Source: an uncultured Lachnospiraceae bacterium (GTDB lineage Bacteria > Bacillota > Clostridia > Lachnospirales > Lachnospiraceae). From it: 31,590 nucleotides of DNA. The translations under genes were made by a program, and so were the position numbers. Of this stretch, positions 1 through 7,231 are shown piece after piece. Each line of letters starts with the position of its first letter. Within the stretch, counting starts at the first letter, position 1. The notes under the pieces were generated by a model, which saw only the letters and a program-made list of their open reading frames with translations, did no database searches and had not been told where the DNA came from. The stretch lies in assembly GCA_910577675.1 (NCBI GenBank), contig CAJTOR010000003.1, forward strand, positions 389-31,978. The letters run 5' to 3'.

Positions 1-168
1 GAGCGGACAGAAAATGCCTCTGGGGAATATGGGGGGATGGAAGGGGATTTGCGGAACTTAAAAAACAGCAAATACCCGGACAGCCCCCCCAGAGGGATTT
101 ATGGGAGCGGAGCGGACAGAAAATGCCTCTGGGGAATATGGGGGGATGGAAGGGGATTTGCGGAACTT
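1..168 (+). repeat. 59-bp direct repeat, 109-bp period
   Basis: Bases 1-59 and 110-168 are identical. The left copy touches the window edge, so the repeat may be longer. After one inserted T the similarity weakly continues (TAAAaAacAGCAA against TAAAtAggAGCAA), and the right copy runs into the ribosome-binding site of the chemotaxis gene. The period of 109 is not a multiple of three. Frame 1 is open from base 1 to a TAA at 169-171. If the second copy were read in the frame of the first, it would stop at a TAG at 173-175 that overlaps the AGGAG of the next gene. Frame 3 is also open, so whether this is the end of an upstream coding region is uncertain. The G-rich repeat and the C-rich spacer (CCCCAGAGG, about 87-95) can also pair with CCTCTGGGG in each copy. 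Confidence 0.9.
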
Positions 169-186
169 TAAATAGGAGCAAGCGGA

Positions 187-1905
187 ATGGAAAAAAGACA
201 CAGCAGCATTAAACTTATGATCGTGGTTCCGATGCTTATCCTTGGGATTGTATCGGTCATCTCAAACATCCTTGCAATACGGAACATCAAAAATGTAAAT
301 GCAAACGCGTCCGACATAGCGGATCATTATATGGCGGGGACGCAGGAACTCTCGGAAATCCAGAAATCGGTGCAGAACATACATAAAATGGCACTGACAC
401 ATATACTGGCAATGGATTTTGACACGATGATCCGCATTGTGGAAGGAATAAAAGAAAAAGAGAAGGAACTGGATGGGAAACTTTTGGAATTTGAAGCGTT
501 TTACGGCAGACCGATGGACGAACTGGAAGATTCCTATGGGCGGTTTAAAGAAGCCATTTTATATCTTGTGGCAAAGAGCGCTGACCGGAAAACAACGGAA
601 GCTTACGCGATCGCAAACGGGGATTTGGAAATATATGGGAATCTCATGCTGGATACGCTGGAAGGGATGATGGATGAACTTACTGCGGAGTCCGGGCAGG
701 CGCGAGTGAGGCTTGGCGATGTATATGACAGATCCCTCGCCCAGAATATTGCCACGATTGTAGTCAGCATTCTCGCGTTTACGGCTGCGGTCGGCATTGT
801 TTTTGTGCGCGTTGTAAAACCGGTTTCCACAGCAAAGAGGGAACTGGGAGAAATTACATCGGGTATCGGGCGCGGGCAGGGCGATCTGACAAGGAGGCTT
901 ACAATATTGTATAACGATGAGATTGCGGCGCTCGGCGGCGGTATCAATACCTTTATGGATAAGCTCCAGCAGATATTAAAAACAATCTCGGGCAATTCGG
1001 AGCGCATGGAGAGCGTTGTGCGGGAGGTGCTTTTAAGTGTGCAGGCATCCAATGACAGCGCCTCCGATCTCTCCGCAGTCACAAACCAATTATCTGCGAC
1101 CATGCAGGATGTATCAAGTTCGACCGGCACCATCAACCAGAATGCTTCCGTGGTACAGGAGAATGTAAACCGCATTGCGGATAAATCTGCCGAAATAAAT
1201 GATTATGCAAAAAATATGAGGGCGGATGCGGACGCGATGGCGGGGGATGCAAAAAACAGTATGGAGGAAACGGATCGGAGGGTCAGGGAGATCGGGGAAG
1301 TGTTAAACCGAGCCATCCTCGATTCAAAGAGTGTTGACCAGGTTAATACTCTGACCAACGATATCTTAAATATATCTTCCCAGACCAATCTGTTAGCATT
1401 AAATGCCTCCATTGAGGCAGCAAGGGCGGGGGATGCAGGGAGGGGGTTTGCCGTGGTTGCTGAGGAAATCCGCCAGTTGGCAGATTCGTGCCGCGAAACG
1501 GCAAGCCATATCCAGCAGATTAACAATGTTGTAATCCAGTCCGTACATAATCTTTCGGACAGCGCCACCGATATGATTGGCTATGTAAACGGGGCGGTTC
1601 TTACAGAATTTGGAAAATTTGTGGACAGAAGTAAGCACTATGAAGAGGCGGCATCTTATATTGAAGGCACGATGGATGAATTTTCAGAAAAAACTGACCG
1701 ACTGCGCAATGAGATGGATCAGATCGCGGATTCCATCCGCAGGATCTCACTTGCGATTGACGGGGGTGTTAAGGGAGTTTCCGGTGCGGCGGACAGCACA
1801 CAAAATCTGGTTGCGGATGTGGGGCGCATCAATCTTAGGATGGAAGAAAACCAGGCAATTGTGGAAGACTTAAAAAAGGAAACGGAAATTTTTGTAAAAC
1901 TGTGA
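187..1905 (+). CDS. Methyl-accepting chemotaxis protein (transmembrane)
   Basis: Chemoreceptor of 572 residues that passes ligand or energy signals to CheA/CheW. In order: a short basic N-terminus, TM1 at about 9-31, an extracytoplasmic helical sensor of about 155 residues (32-186, four-helix-bundle-like, ligand unknown), TM2 at about 188-209, a HAMP domain at about 210-265, and a long coiled-coil signalling domain. The signalling tip is canonical: NLLALNASIEAARAGDAGRG around residues 401-420, followed by FAVVAEEIRQLA. No C-terminal CheR/CheB-binding pentapeptide is seen. The start is set by AGGAG at 174-178, eight bases before the ATG. The receptor probably feeds the flagellar motor encoded partly at the other end of the window. 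Family call is very secure; the ligand is unknown. Confidence 0.96.
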   Translation: MEKRHSSIKLMIVVPMLILGIVSVISNILAIRNIKNVNANASDIADHYMAGTQELSEIQKSVQNIHKMALTHILAMDFDTMIRIVEGIKEKEKELDGKLLEFEAFYGRPMDELEDSYGRFKEAILYLVAKSADRKTTEAYAIANGDLEIYGNLMLDTLEGMMDELTAESGQARVRLGDVYDRSLAQNIATIVVSILAFTAAVGIVFVRVVKPVSTAKRELGEITSGIGRGQGDLTRRLTILYNDEIAALGGGINTFMDKLQQILKTISGNSERMESVVREVLLSVQASNDSASDLSAVTNQLSATMQDVSSSTGTINQNASVVQENVNRIADKSAEINDYAKNMRADADAMAGDAKNSMEETDRRVREIGEVLNRAILDSKSVDQVNTLTNDILNISSQTNLLALNASIEAARAGDAGRGFAVVAEEIRQLADSCRETASHIQQINNVVIQSVHNLSDSATDMIGYVNGAVLTEFGKFVDRSKHYEEAASYIEGTMDEFSEKTDRLRNEMDQIADSIRRISLAIDGGVKGVSGAADSTQNLVADVGRINLRMEENQAIVEDLKKETEIFVKL

Positions 1906-2250
1906 AAATAGGAATTAGTTTTAGTATATTTTAAACCCCTTGTATTGTTAAGACAGTGTGCCTGTTAGGCTTAAAAACCAGAAAGATTCCCCTGTTTTTA
2001 CTTATAAGAGCGAAAACAGGGGAATCTTTCTTCAATAAAGCGGCTTACTCTGTGTGGGATTTTGCCGTTATCCTCTTTCCTTCGTGGCTTGGATTTTGTC
2101 AAAGCCCGGGCTGGGCTGTTATTTCTTTTTCATTTCCCACACCACTGAAAATTTGAACTATCAAACAAAACAGGGATAATGTATGGATGAATTTCGCTGT
2201 CAACTGGCTATAATTCTGCACACTGGAAGTTGTTTCAATATCTTTGGTTG
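1906..2250. other. Gene-free stretch between convergent genes
   Basis: This 345-base interval separates the chemotaxis gene (plus strand) from a small minus-strand gene. It holds the strong hairpin at 1980-2031. The rest is AT-rich, with only short palindromes (for example AGCCCGGGCT near 2103) and a spaced 8-base inverted pair (GTGTGGGA 2052-2059, TCCCACAC 2135-2142). Open frames on both strands are short and lack convincing ribosome-binding sites. Confidence 0.6.
1980..2031. terminator. Bidirectional hairpin terminator
   Basis: Perfect 19-bp inverted repeat: arm 1 at 1980-1998, arm 2 at 2013-2031, loop of 14 bases. It starts 74 bases after the stop of the chemotaxis gene and lies between convergent genes. 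The right flank is only moderately T-rich (CTTTCTTC), and the arms themselves begin and end with A/T runs, so it could act in either direction. A processed structured RNA or a remnant inverted-repeat element is the alternative. Confidence 0.75.
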
Positions 2251-2646
2251 TTATGTCGGGTCTATCGTATGAAAGATACATTTCAGCCCGTCTTTCAAAT
2301 ATAAAAACTTTAGCTGCAAACGCAGATTGACCAGTTCTCCCCCGGAGGTTAAATCATACTCCGCCCAAAAACCATCAGAGTGTTCATAAAAGTCCACTTT
2401 ATGATGGTATTCGTATCTAGGGTGGAAATTGCAGGGAACGCCGTACTCATCAAAAGTATCAAAACCGTTTATGTCCAGTGTACCCTGTATGCACTCCCGG
2501 ATTTGCGCTGTGTCGCTCCACTCCATCTCGTCCACACAGGAGGGCAGATCTTCATATCTTTTTTCGTGAAGAATATGGAGAATCTTTTTTACTGTTTCAA
2601 TAGCAGTTTCCATCTCCATTGTTCCCAATTGTTTCTTGCACTCCAT
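2251..2646 (-). CDS. Small acidic protein of unknown function
   Basis: Reads as 131 residues from the ATG at 2646, chosen because GGAGGA at 2657-2652 lies five bases upstream. A longer frame back to 2712 has no such site and reads through basic, unlikely sequence. The protein starts with a predicted helical part (METAIETVKKILHILHEKRYEDL) and then a mixed part rich in aromatic and acidic residues (EYHHKVDFYEHSDGFWAEYDLTSG), ending in a beta-like stretch (LVNLRLQLKFLYL). No signal peptide or membrane segment is present. The overall pattern faintly recalls small DUF7668-type proteins, but this is a guess from memory. It follows the topoisomerase A gene by about 100 bases on the same strand and may be co-transcribed. 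Function unknown. Confidence 0.72.
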   Translation of the reverse strand: MECKKQLGTMEMETAIETVKKILHILHEKRYEDLPSCVDEMEWSDTAQIRECIQGTLDINGFDTFDEYGVPCNFHPRYEYHHKVDFYEHSDGFWAEYDLTSGGELVNLRLQLKFLYLKDGLKCIFHTIDPT

Positions 2647-2747
2647 TATCGTCCTCCAATCACAAAATTCACGCCATCTGCACGCCCTGATTTGGCGTGA
2701 TCTTCGCGCCAAACCGTGACACCGGGCGACAGAAGCTTTTTCGGATA

Positions 2748-4991
2748 TTAGATACTTAAATTCGCCTTTTGTCCCTTTACACCGCGCCCGCGGTTCTTTA
2801 TTTTCCTGGCGGAATAAAATTTCCCGTCATGCTCGAAGGTTTCAGCGATCTGCGGGATGGCGGCTGCAAGAATCACGGCATCCGCTTTCTCAAGGAGGAT
2901 TCCCTTAACGCCGCGCCCGCTCTTTTTTAGTTCCGGCACCTCTTTAAGGTCAAAACCTAGGGAGAGTCCGTCCTTAGTAAGCAGGATAACTTTCGTTGTA
3001 TTTTCCATAACCTGTGAGGCGGAAAGCGGCGCTGCGCAGACCAGGGTGTCCCCCTCCTCCAGCTTTGTGGAAGCGATTACGGAGCGGTTAGTTTCAAATT
3101 CAATCCCGGATACAAGTTTTACATACCCGAATCTGGTAGCAAAGAAAAGCTGCGACTCGAAAAGCTCCTCAAAAGACAGGTAAGTTAGTACTGTTTCCTT
3201 GTCCAGTTTGCAGAGGTTCTGGATAAGTGTGCCCTTGTCGCGGATGCGGCAGCGCGGGATGGCGGCTGCCTTTATCTGGTGCATATTGCCCTCGCGCGTG
3301 AACAGGCAGAGCTTGTCGTTGCTCTTCATCCGTATAATATGGATGTATTCCCTGAGATTTTCTTCCGTCGTGCGCGAGTAGGTGGCAGAATCAACACACT
3401 TTGTATAGCCGAATTTATCAATCAGCACATAGATATCCTCTATGCGGACTTCCTCCACATAGTTTGCCAGTTCGGCATGGGTGATTTTGGTGCGCCTTTC
3501 GTGGTTAAACTGCTTTTTGTAGTTTTTAAGGTTATTTTTTATTACGCGGTAGAGTGACTTCTTGTTTCCTAAAATATCATTGTACTCTTCAACCTGTGCG
3601 GACAGTTCTTTATTCTCATCGTGCAGTTTCAACAGTTCCAGGCCGATCAGCTTGGAAAGCTGCATGGTGAGGATCGCCTCCGCCTGGCGCTCCGTAAAAT
3701 CGAGGGTTGCCGCTGTTTTTTCCGAGGATTTCAGCTTGAATGTGATCCCTTCTGTTTTCCCCTCCATAAGGCAGGCTTTAGCCTGTGAAACAGAAGTGGA
3801 ACCGCGCAGGATCTCGATTATCAGGTCGATTATATCAACCGCTCGTATCAGGCCGTTAACTATTTCCTGGCGCTTTTTAGCCTTGTCAAGAAGATGCTCG
3901 TACTGGCGGGTGTAGAGTATTTCCTGGAACAGGACAAACTCCTCAATCAAAGTTTTCAGATTAAAAAGAACCGGCTGGTTATCCTTGATGGCAAGCATAT
4001 TTACGCCGTATGTATCCTCCATTGGGCTTTTTTTGTAAAGACCATTTAAAAGATTGTCGATATCGCGGTCCTTTTTTACCTCTATAACAATCCGCACATC
4101 GGCGGAAGACTCGTCGCGCACATCATAGATCTCGTCAAAAACCTTGTCTTTCATCAGGGAAACAAGGCTTTCCACCAGTTTAAGCTTGTTCCCGGCACAC
4201 GGGAACGGGATCTGTGTGATCACAATATTTTTGCGCCCGCCGTCGGAAGGCTCGATCTCGATGGCGGAGCGGACTTTAATTTTGCCCTCGCCCGTCTCGT
4301 AAATACTTTGAAGGTCATTGCCATTTACAATTGTGCCGCCCGTCGGAAAATCCGGTCCCGGAACATATTTCATCAGTTCAGGAACCGAGATGTCCGGCTT
4401 GTCCATGTAGGCGGTGACGGCGTTTATAATTTCGGCTGGGTTGTGCGGCGGCATATTGGTTGCCATGCCGACCGCGATGCCGGTGGTGCCGTTGATTAGC
4501 AGGTTTGGCAGCATCGCGGGAAGAACTTTTGGTTCCTTCTCGCTGTCATCGAAATTCGGCACGAACTCGACCAGGTTCTTGTCGAGATTGTCGAGCAGTG
4601 CCATCGCACCAAAAGACAGGCGCGCCTCGGTGTAACGCATTGCGGCAGGCGGGTCGCCGTCGATGGAGCCGAAATTACCATGCCCGTCCACAAGCGGAAT
4701 CTGCATGGAAAATTCCTCCGACATATGTACCAGCGCGTCATAGATTGAAGAGTCGCCGTGCGGGTGGTACTTACCCATGGTATCGCCGACAATGCGGGCG
4801 CTCTTTCTGTGCGGCTTTTTCGGGTCAAGCCCAAGTTCGGTCATCGAGTAGAGGATGCGGCGCTGAACCGGTTTTAAGCCGTCCCTCACATCCGGCAGCG
4901 CCCGGTCTATAATAACGTTCATCGCGTAGTTGCGGTAGGAGGTTTTCATTTCCTCTGAAAAATCAAGCTGTATAATATTGTCCGTCTTCAT
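2748..4991 (-). CDS. parC: Type IIA topoisomerase subunit A (topoisomerase IV ParC-like)
   Basis: DNA breakage-reunion subunit that passes one duplex through another, probably for decatenation together with the upstream B subunit. From the start at 4991 it has 747 residues. The winged-helix/active-site region shows DVRDGLKPVQRRILYSM (35-50), the quinolone-pocket stretch GKYHPHGDSSIYDALV (residues about 73-88, with Ser81 and Asp85 in wild-type-like state), and the catalytic tyrosine in AAMRYTEAR (Tyr120). The tower and coiled-coil gate follow, then a short C-terminal beta-pinwheel with two GRGVKG motifs resembling degenerate GyrA boxes. Start choice: AGAGGA lies just before the ATG at 4991. 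An in-frame ATG at 5024 would add 11 residues but has a weaker site and sits in a small hairpin. No dnaA, dnaN or recF is nearby, which favours topoisomerase IV over gyrase. Confidence 0.88.
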   Translation of the reverse strand: MKTDNIIQLDFSEEMKTSYRNYAMNVIIDRALPDVRDGLKPVQRRILYSMTELGLDPKKPHRKSARIVGDTMGKYHPHGDSSIYDALVHMSEEFSMQIPLVDGHGNFGSIDGDPPAAMRYTEARLSFGAMALLDNLDKNLVEFVPNFDDSEKEPKVLPAMLPNLLINGTTGIAVGMATNMPPHNPAEIINAVTAYMDKPDISVPELMKYVPGPDFPTGGTIVNGNDLQSIYETGEGKIKVRSAIEIEPSDGGRKNIVITQIPFPCAGNKLKLVESLVSLMKDKVFDEIYDVRDESSADVRIVIEVKKDRDIDNLLNGLYKKSPMEDTYGVNMLAIKDNQPVLFNLKTLIEEFVLFQEILYTRQYEHLLDKAKKRQEIVNGLIRAVDIIDLIIEILRGSTSVSQAKACLMEGKTEGITFKLKSSEKTAATLDFTERQAEAILTMQLSKLIGLELLKLHDENKELSAQVEEYNDILGNKKSLYRVIKNNLKNYKKQFNHERRTKITHAELANYVEEVRIEDIYVLIDKFGYTKCVDSATYSRTTEENLREYIHIIRMKSNDKLCLFTREGNMHQIKAAAIPRCRIRDKGTLIQNLCKLDKETVLTYLSFEELFESQLFFATRFGYVKLVSGIEFETNRSVIASTKLEEGDTLVCAAPLSASQVMENTTKVILLTKDGLSLGFDLKEVPELKKSGRGVKGILLEKADAVILAAAIPQIAETFEHDGKFYSARKIKNRGRGVKGQKANLSI

Positions 4992-5007
4992 GGTTCCTCT
5001 CATTCCG

Positions 5008-5023
5008 CCGTCGGCAGACGGCA
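5008..5023. repeat. Small palindrome at the 5' end of the subunit A gene
   Basis: GCCGTC (about 5008-5013) and GACGGC (about 5017-5022) form a 6-bp stem with a 4-base loop in the gap between the B and A genes, next to the alternative ATG at 5024. It may hide the upstream start or be incidental. Confidence 0.4.
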
Positions 5024-5081
5024 TTTATATGTTCCCGTTTTCTACATCGGGTCCTTACAGGAATTTTGTCCCTGTTTCAGA

Positions 5082-7010
5082 TCAGATATCGAGTTTCGCG
5101 TACTTTGCTTCCTCGATAATAAACGCCCGCCTCGGGGGTACGTTGCTGCCCATAAGCAGGGTGGTGACCTCGTCAGCCTCCACGGTATCGGAGAGCGAAA
5201 CCTGTGCAAGAATGCGGGTTTCCGGGTTTAGTGTCGTTTCCCAGAGCTGGTTTGCATCCATCTCGCCAAGTCCCTTATAGCGCTGTAGGGCAAGGATTTT
5301 CTTCCCGGTTTTGCGGAACTTTTCCAACTCGAAATCATCAAAGAGATACTGTGACTTTTTTTTCTTTTTTCCCCTTTCATTCCCCTCGTACTCCACCTTG
5401 TAGAGAGGGGGCATTCCGCGGTACACCCTGCCGTTTGTGATAAGCTCCGGCATAAAGCGGTAGAAGAAAGTCAAAAGCAGCGTGCTGATATGCGCGCCGT
5501 CCACATCGGCATCGGTCAGGATAATTATTTTTCCGTATCGCAGTTTTGAAATATCAAAATCCTCCCCGATACCGCATCCGAATGACGCGATCATCGTCTT
5601 GATTTCGTTGTTGACCAAGATTTTGTCGAGAGTTGCCTTCTCGACGTTTAAGATCTTTCCGCGCAGCGGAAGCACTGCCTGAGTTTTGCGGTTGCGCGCA
5701 GTCTTTACGGTGCCGCCCGCGGAATCCCCCTCGACAATATAGACCTCGCATTCCTCCGGCTTTTTAGAGGAGCAGGAGGCGAGCTTACTCTTGGTATCCA
5801 CATCGTTTAGCTGTTTTAATACTGCGCCCCGCGCCTTATCCCCCGCCTTCCTCGCGCTGTAGGAGCGTATGGAATTGTCGAGGATTGTCTTTAATACCTC
5901 TATATTTTTGTCAAGGTAGCGGGTTACTTCCGCCGCGAACACTTCGTCCACCGCGCCTTTCGCGTCGGTGTTGCCGAGTTTTGTTTTTGTCTGCCCCTCA
6001 AACTGCGGGTCGGGGTGCTTGATGGAGATTATGGTCACAATGCCGTTTCTGATATCCCGCCCGTCAAGGTTCTCATCCTTTTCTTTCAGGTAGCCCAGTT
6101 CCCTCGCATACTGGTTCATCACGCGCGTGAGCGCCGTCTTAAAGCCGGTTACAAGCGTGCCGCCATCCACGACGTTGATGCGGTTGCAGTAGGAGTTTAT
6201 CTGCTCAGTGAAATTGTCCGTGTACTGGAAGGCGATTTCCACCCAGATATCCCCGCTCTTGCCCTCAATATAGATTGGTTCGGCGTGCAGCACATTTGCC
6301 TCGCGGTTCAGATAGGAAACAAAGCTCTTGATACCCAGAGTTTCCTCGTAGGTCTTTTGCTCGCCGGTATACTCGTTCACAAAACAAAGTTTTAGGCCGC
6401 GGTTTAGATATGCGACCTCCTTTAAACGTTTGCAGATGGTTTCTTCCTTAAATTCCACAGTTTCAAAAATCGAGTCATCCGGGTAGAAGGTGACGCGCGT
6501 GCCCGTGTCGGATTTATTGCATTTTCCAACCACGGGCAGCAGTCCGTCCACAAGTTCCGTCACCGGATGCCCCCCGTCTTTATATTCATCCCGGTAAATT
6601 TTTCCGTCGCGCTTGATCTCAACGATCATCCGGGAGGAGAGTGCGTTGACCACCGAAGCGCCCACACCGTGCAGACCGCCGGAAACCTTGTAGGCCGAGT
6701 TGCCGAATTTGCCGCCCGCGTGCAGGATGGTGTAGACCACGCGCGCTGTTGGGATGTGCTTTGTGGGGTGGATGTCGGTCGGCACGCCGCGCCCGTGGTC
6801 TGTGATGCAGATGCCGCCGTCCTTTTTCATCACAATATCAATCTGTTTGCAGTAGCCCGCCAGATGTTCGTCAATACCGTTATCTAAAATTTCCCAGATC
6901 AGGTGGTGAAGCCCGCGCGTCCCGGTGCTCCCGATGTACATGCCGGGGCGCTTGCGCACTGCCTCGAGCCCTTCAAGAACCATGATCTGACTGCCGTTAT
7001 ACTGTTCCAT
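5082..7010 (-). CDS. parE: Type IIA topoisomerase subunit B (topoisomerase IV ParE-like)
   Basis: ATPase subunit partnering the protein encoded directly downstream. It has 642 residues from the ATG at 7010, preceded by GAGGA at a normal distance; a longer frame to 7094 has no support. The GHKL ATP site shows WEILDNGIDE (Glu40, Asn44), DHGRGVP (Asp71) and GGLHGVGASVVNALS (111-125). The transducer has QFEGQTKTKLGNTD (336-349). The TOPRIM domain has EGDSAGG (Glu427) and TDADVDGAH (Asp500, 502, 504), followed by the YKGLGEMDANQLWETTLNP segment. No long GyrB-type insert is seen. The ending RRAFIIEEAKYAKLDI is also GyrB-like, so the gyrase/topo IV split rests mainly on context. A lysine run (about 548-552) lies in the TOPRIM region. 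Confidence 0.88.
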   Translation of the reverse strand: MEQYNGSQIMVLEGLEAVRKRPGMYIGSTGTRGLHHLIWEILDNGIDEHLAGYCKQIDIVMKKDGGICITDHGRGVPTDIHPTKHIPTARVVYTILHAGGKFGNSAYKVSGGLHGVGASVVNALSSRMIVEIKRDGKIYRDEYKDGGHPVTELVDGLLPVVGKCNKSDTGTRVTFYPDDSIFETVEFKEETICKRLKEVAYLNRGLKLCFVNEYTGEQKTYEETLGIKSFVSYLNREANVLHAEPIYIEGKSGDIWVEIAFQYTDNFTEQINSYCNRINVVDGGTLVTGFKTALTRVMNQYARELGYLKEKDENLDGRDIRNGIVTIISIKHPDPQFEGQTKTKLGNTDAKGAVDEVFAAEVTRYLDKNIEVLKTILDNSIRSYSARKAGDKARGAVLKQLNDVDTKSKLASCSSKKPEECEVYIVEGDSAGGTVKTARNRKTQAVLPLRGKILNVEKATLDKILVNNEIKTMIASFGCGIGEDFDISKLRYGKIIILTDADVDGAHISTLLLTFFYRFMPELITNGRVYRGMPPLYKVEYEGNERGKKKKKSQYLFDDFELEKFRKTGKKILALQRYKGLGEMDANQLWETTLNPETRILAQVSLSDTVEADEVTTLLMGSNVPPRRAFIIEEAKYAKLDI

Positions 7011-7060
7011 AATATTCCTCGCTTCTTTCAAATCATTCAAATGACATTTCCTGCCCTGTA

Positions 7061-7090
7061 AGTATAGCACAATCCCCCCGGGTTTCGCAA
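7061..7090 (-). promoter_or_regulatory. Sigma-A-type promoter for the topoisomerase genes
   Basis: On the minus strand TTGCGA (7090-7085), an 18-base spacer and TATACT (7066-7061) form a vegetative-type promoter. The -10 is preceded by TGC, which gives an extended -10. It ends about 50 bases before the ATG at 7010. Confidence 0.65.
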
Positions 7091-7137
7091 TCATAAAACG
7101 GAAAAATCGAAAATTTGTTCGTTTGTGCAGGAAAATC

Positions 7138-7166
7138 TTGCTTGTGAAACAAAAGTAGAGTATAAT
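7138..7166 (+). promoter_or_regulatory. Sigma-A-type promoter for the glycan cluster
   Basis: TTGCTT (7138-7143), a 17-base spacer and TATAAT (7161-7166) form a good vegetative promoter about 65 bases upstream of the GTG start at 7232. It is the only clear promoter seen before the next five genes, so the cluster is probably one transcript. Confidence 0.72.
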
Positions 7167-7231
7167 TAACAGGATTCAGGTTAGATTCCTAAAAGGGGTA
7201 CTTTTGTATTTTCAGACCAGGAGGGATAATT

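Noticed and set aside
14..61. 15-codon peptide frame (ATG at 14, repeated at 123) within the direct repeat
   Set aside because: No Shine-Dalgarno before either copy, and the second copy runs into the chemotaxis gene out of frame.
603..1175. Long minus-strand frames inside genes (for example within the chemotaxis gene, flgK and fliD)
   Set aside because: They are shadows of strongly supported plus-strand genes, with no family features or ribosome-binding sites.
1956..2156. 66-codon plus-strand frame after the chemotaxis gene
   Set aside because: It runs through the 19-bp hairpin, has no ATG start or ribosome-binding site, and its composition is not protein-like.
2099..2281. 60-codon minus-strand frame overlapping the end of the small unknown gene
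   Set aside because: Weak ribosome-binding site and no recognisable family; it could be a frame-shifted tail, but nothing else supports that.
2647..2747. Short inverted pairs (TCACGCCA/TGGCGTGA, TTGGCG/CGCCAA) after the topoisomerase A gene
   Set aside because: Stems of 6-8 bases with long loops and only a short T run; a terminator is possible but not supported enough to list.
2748..7010. Reading the topoisomerase pair as DNA gyrase (gyrB-gyrA)
   Set aside because: Motifs do not fully exclude it, and the B subunit ends in a GyrB-like way, but there is no dnaA/dnaN/recF context and the C-terminal pinwheel has only degenerate GyrA boxes. Topoisomerase IV is favoured, not proven.
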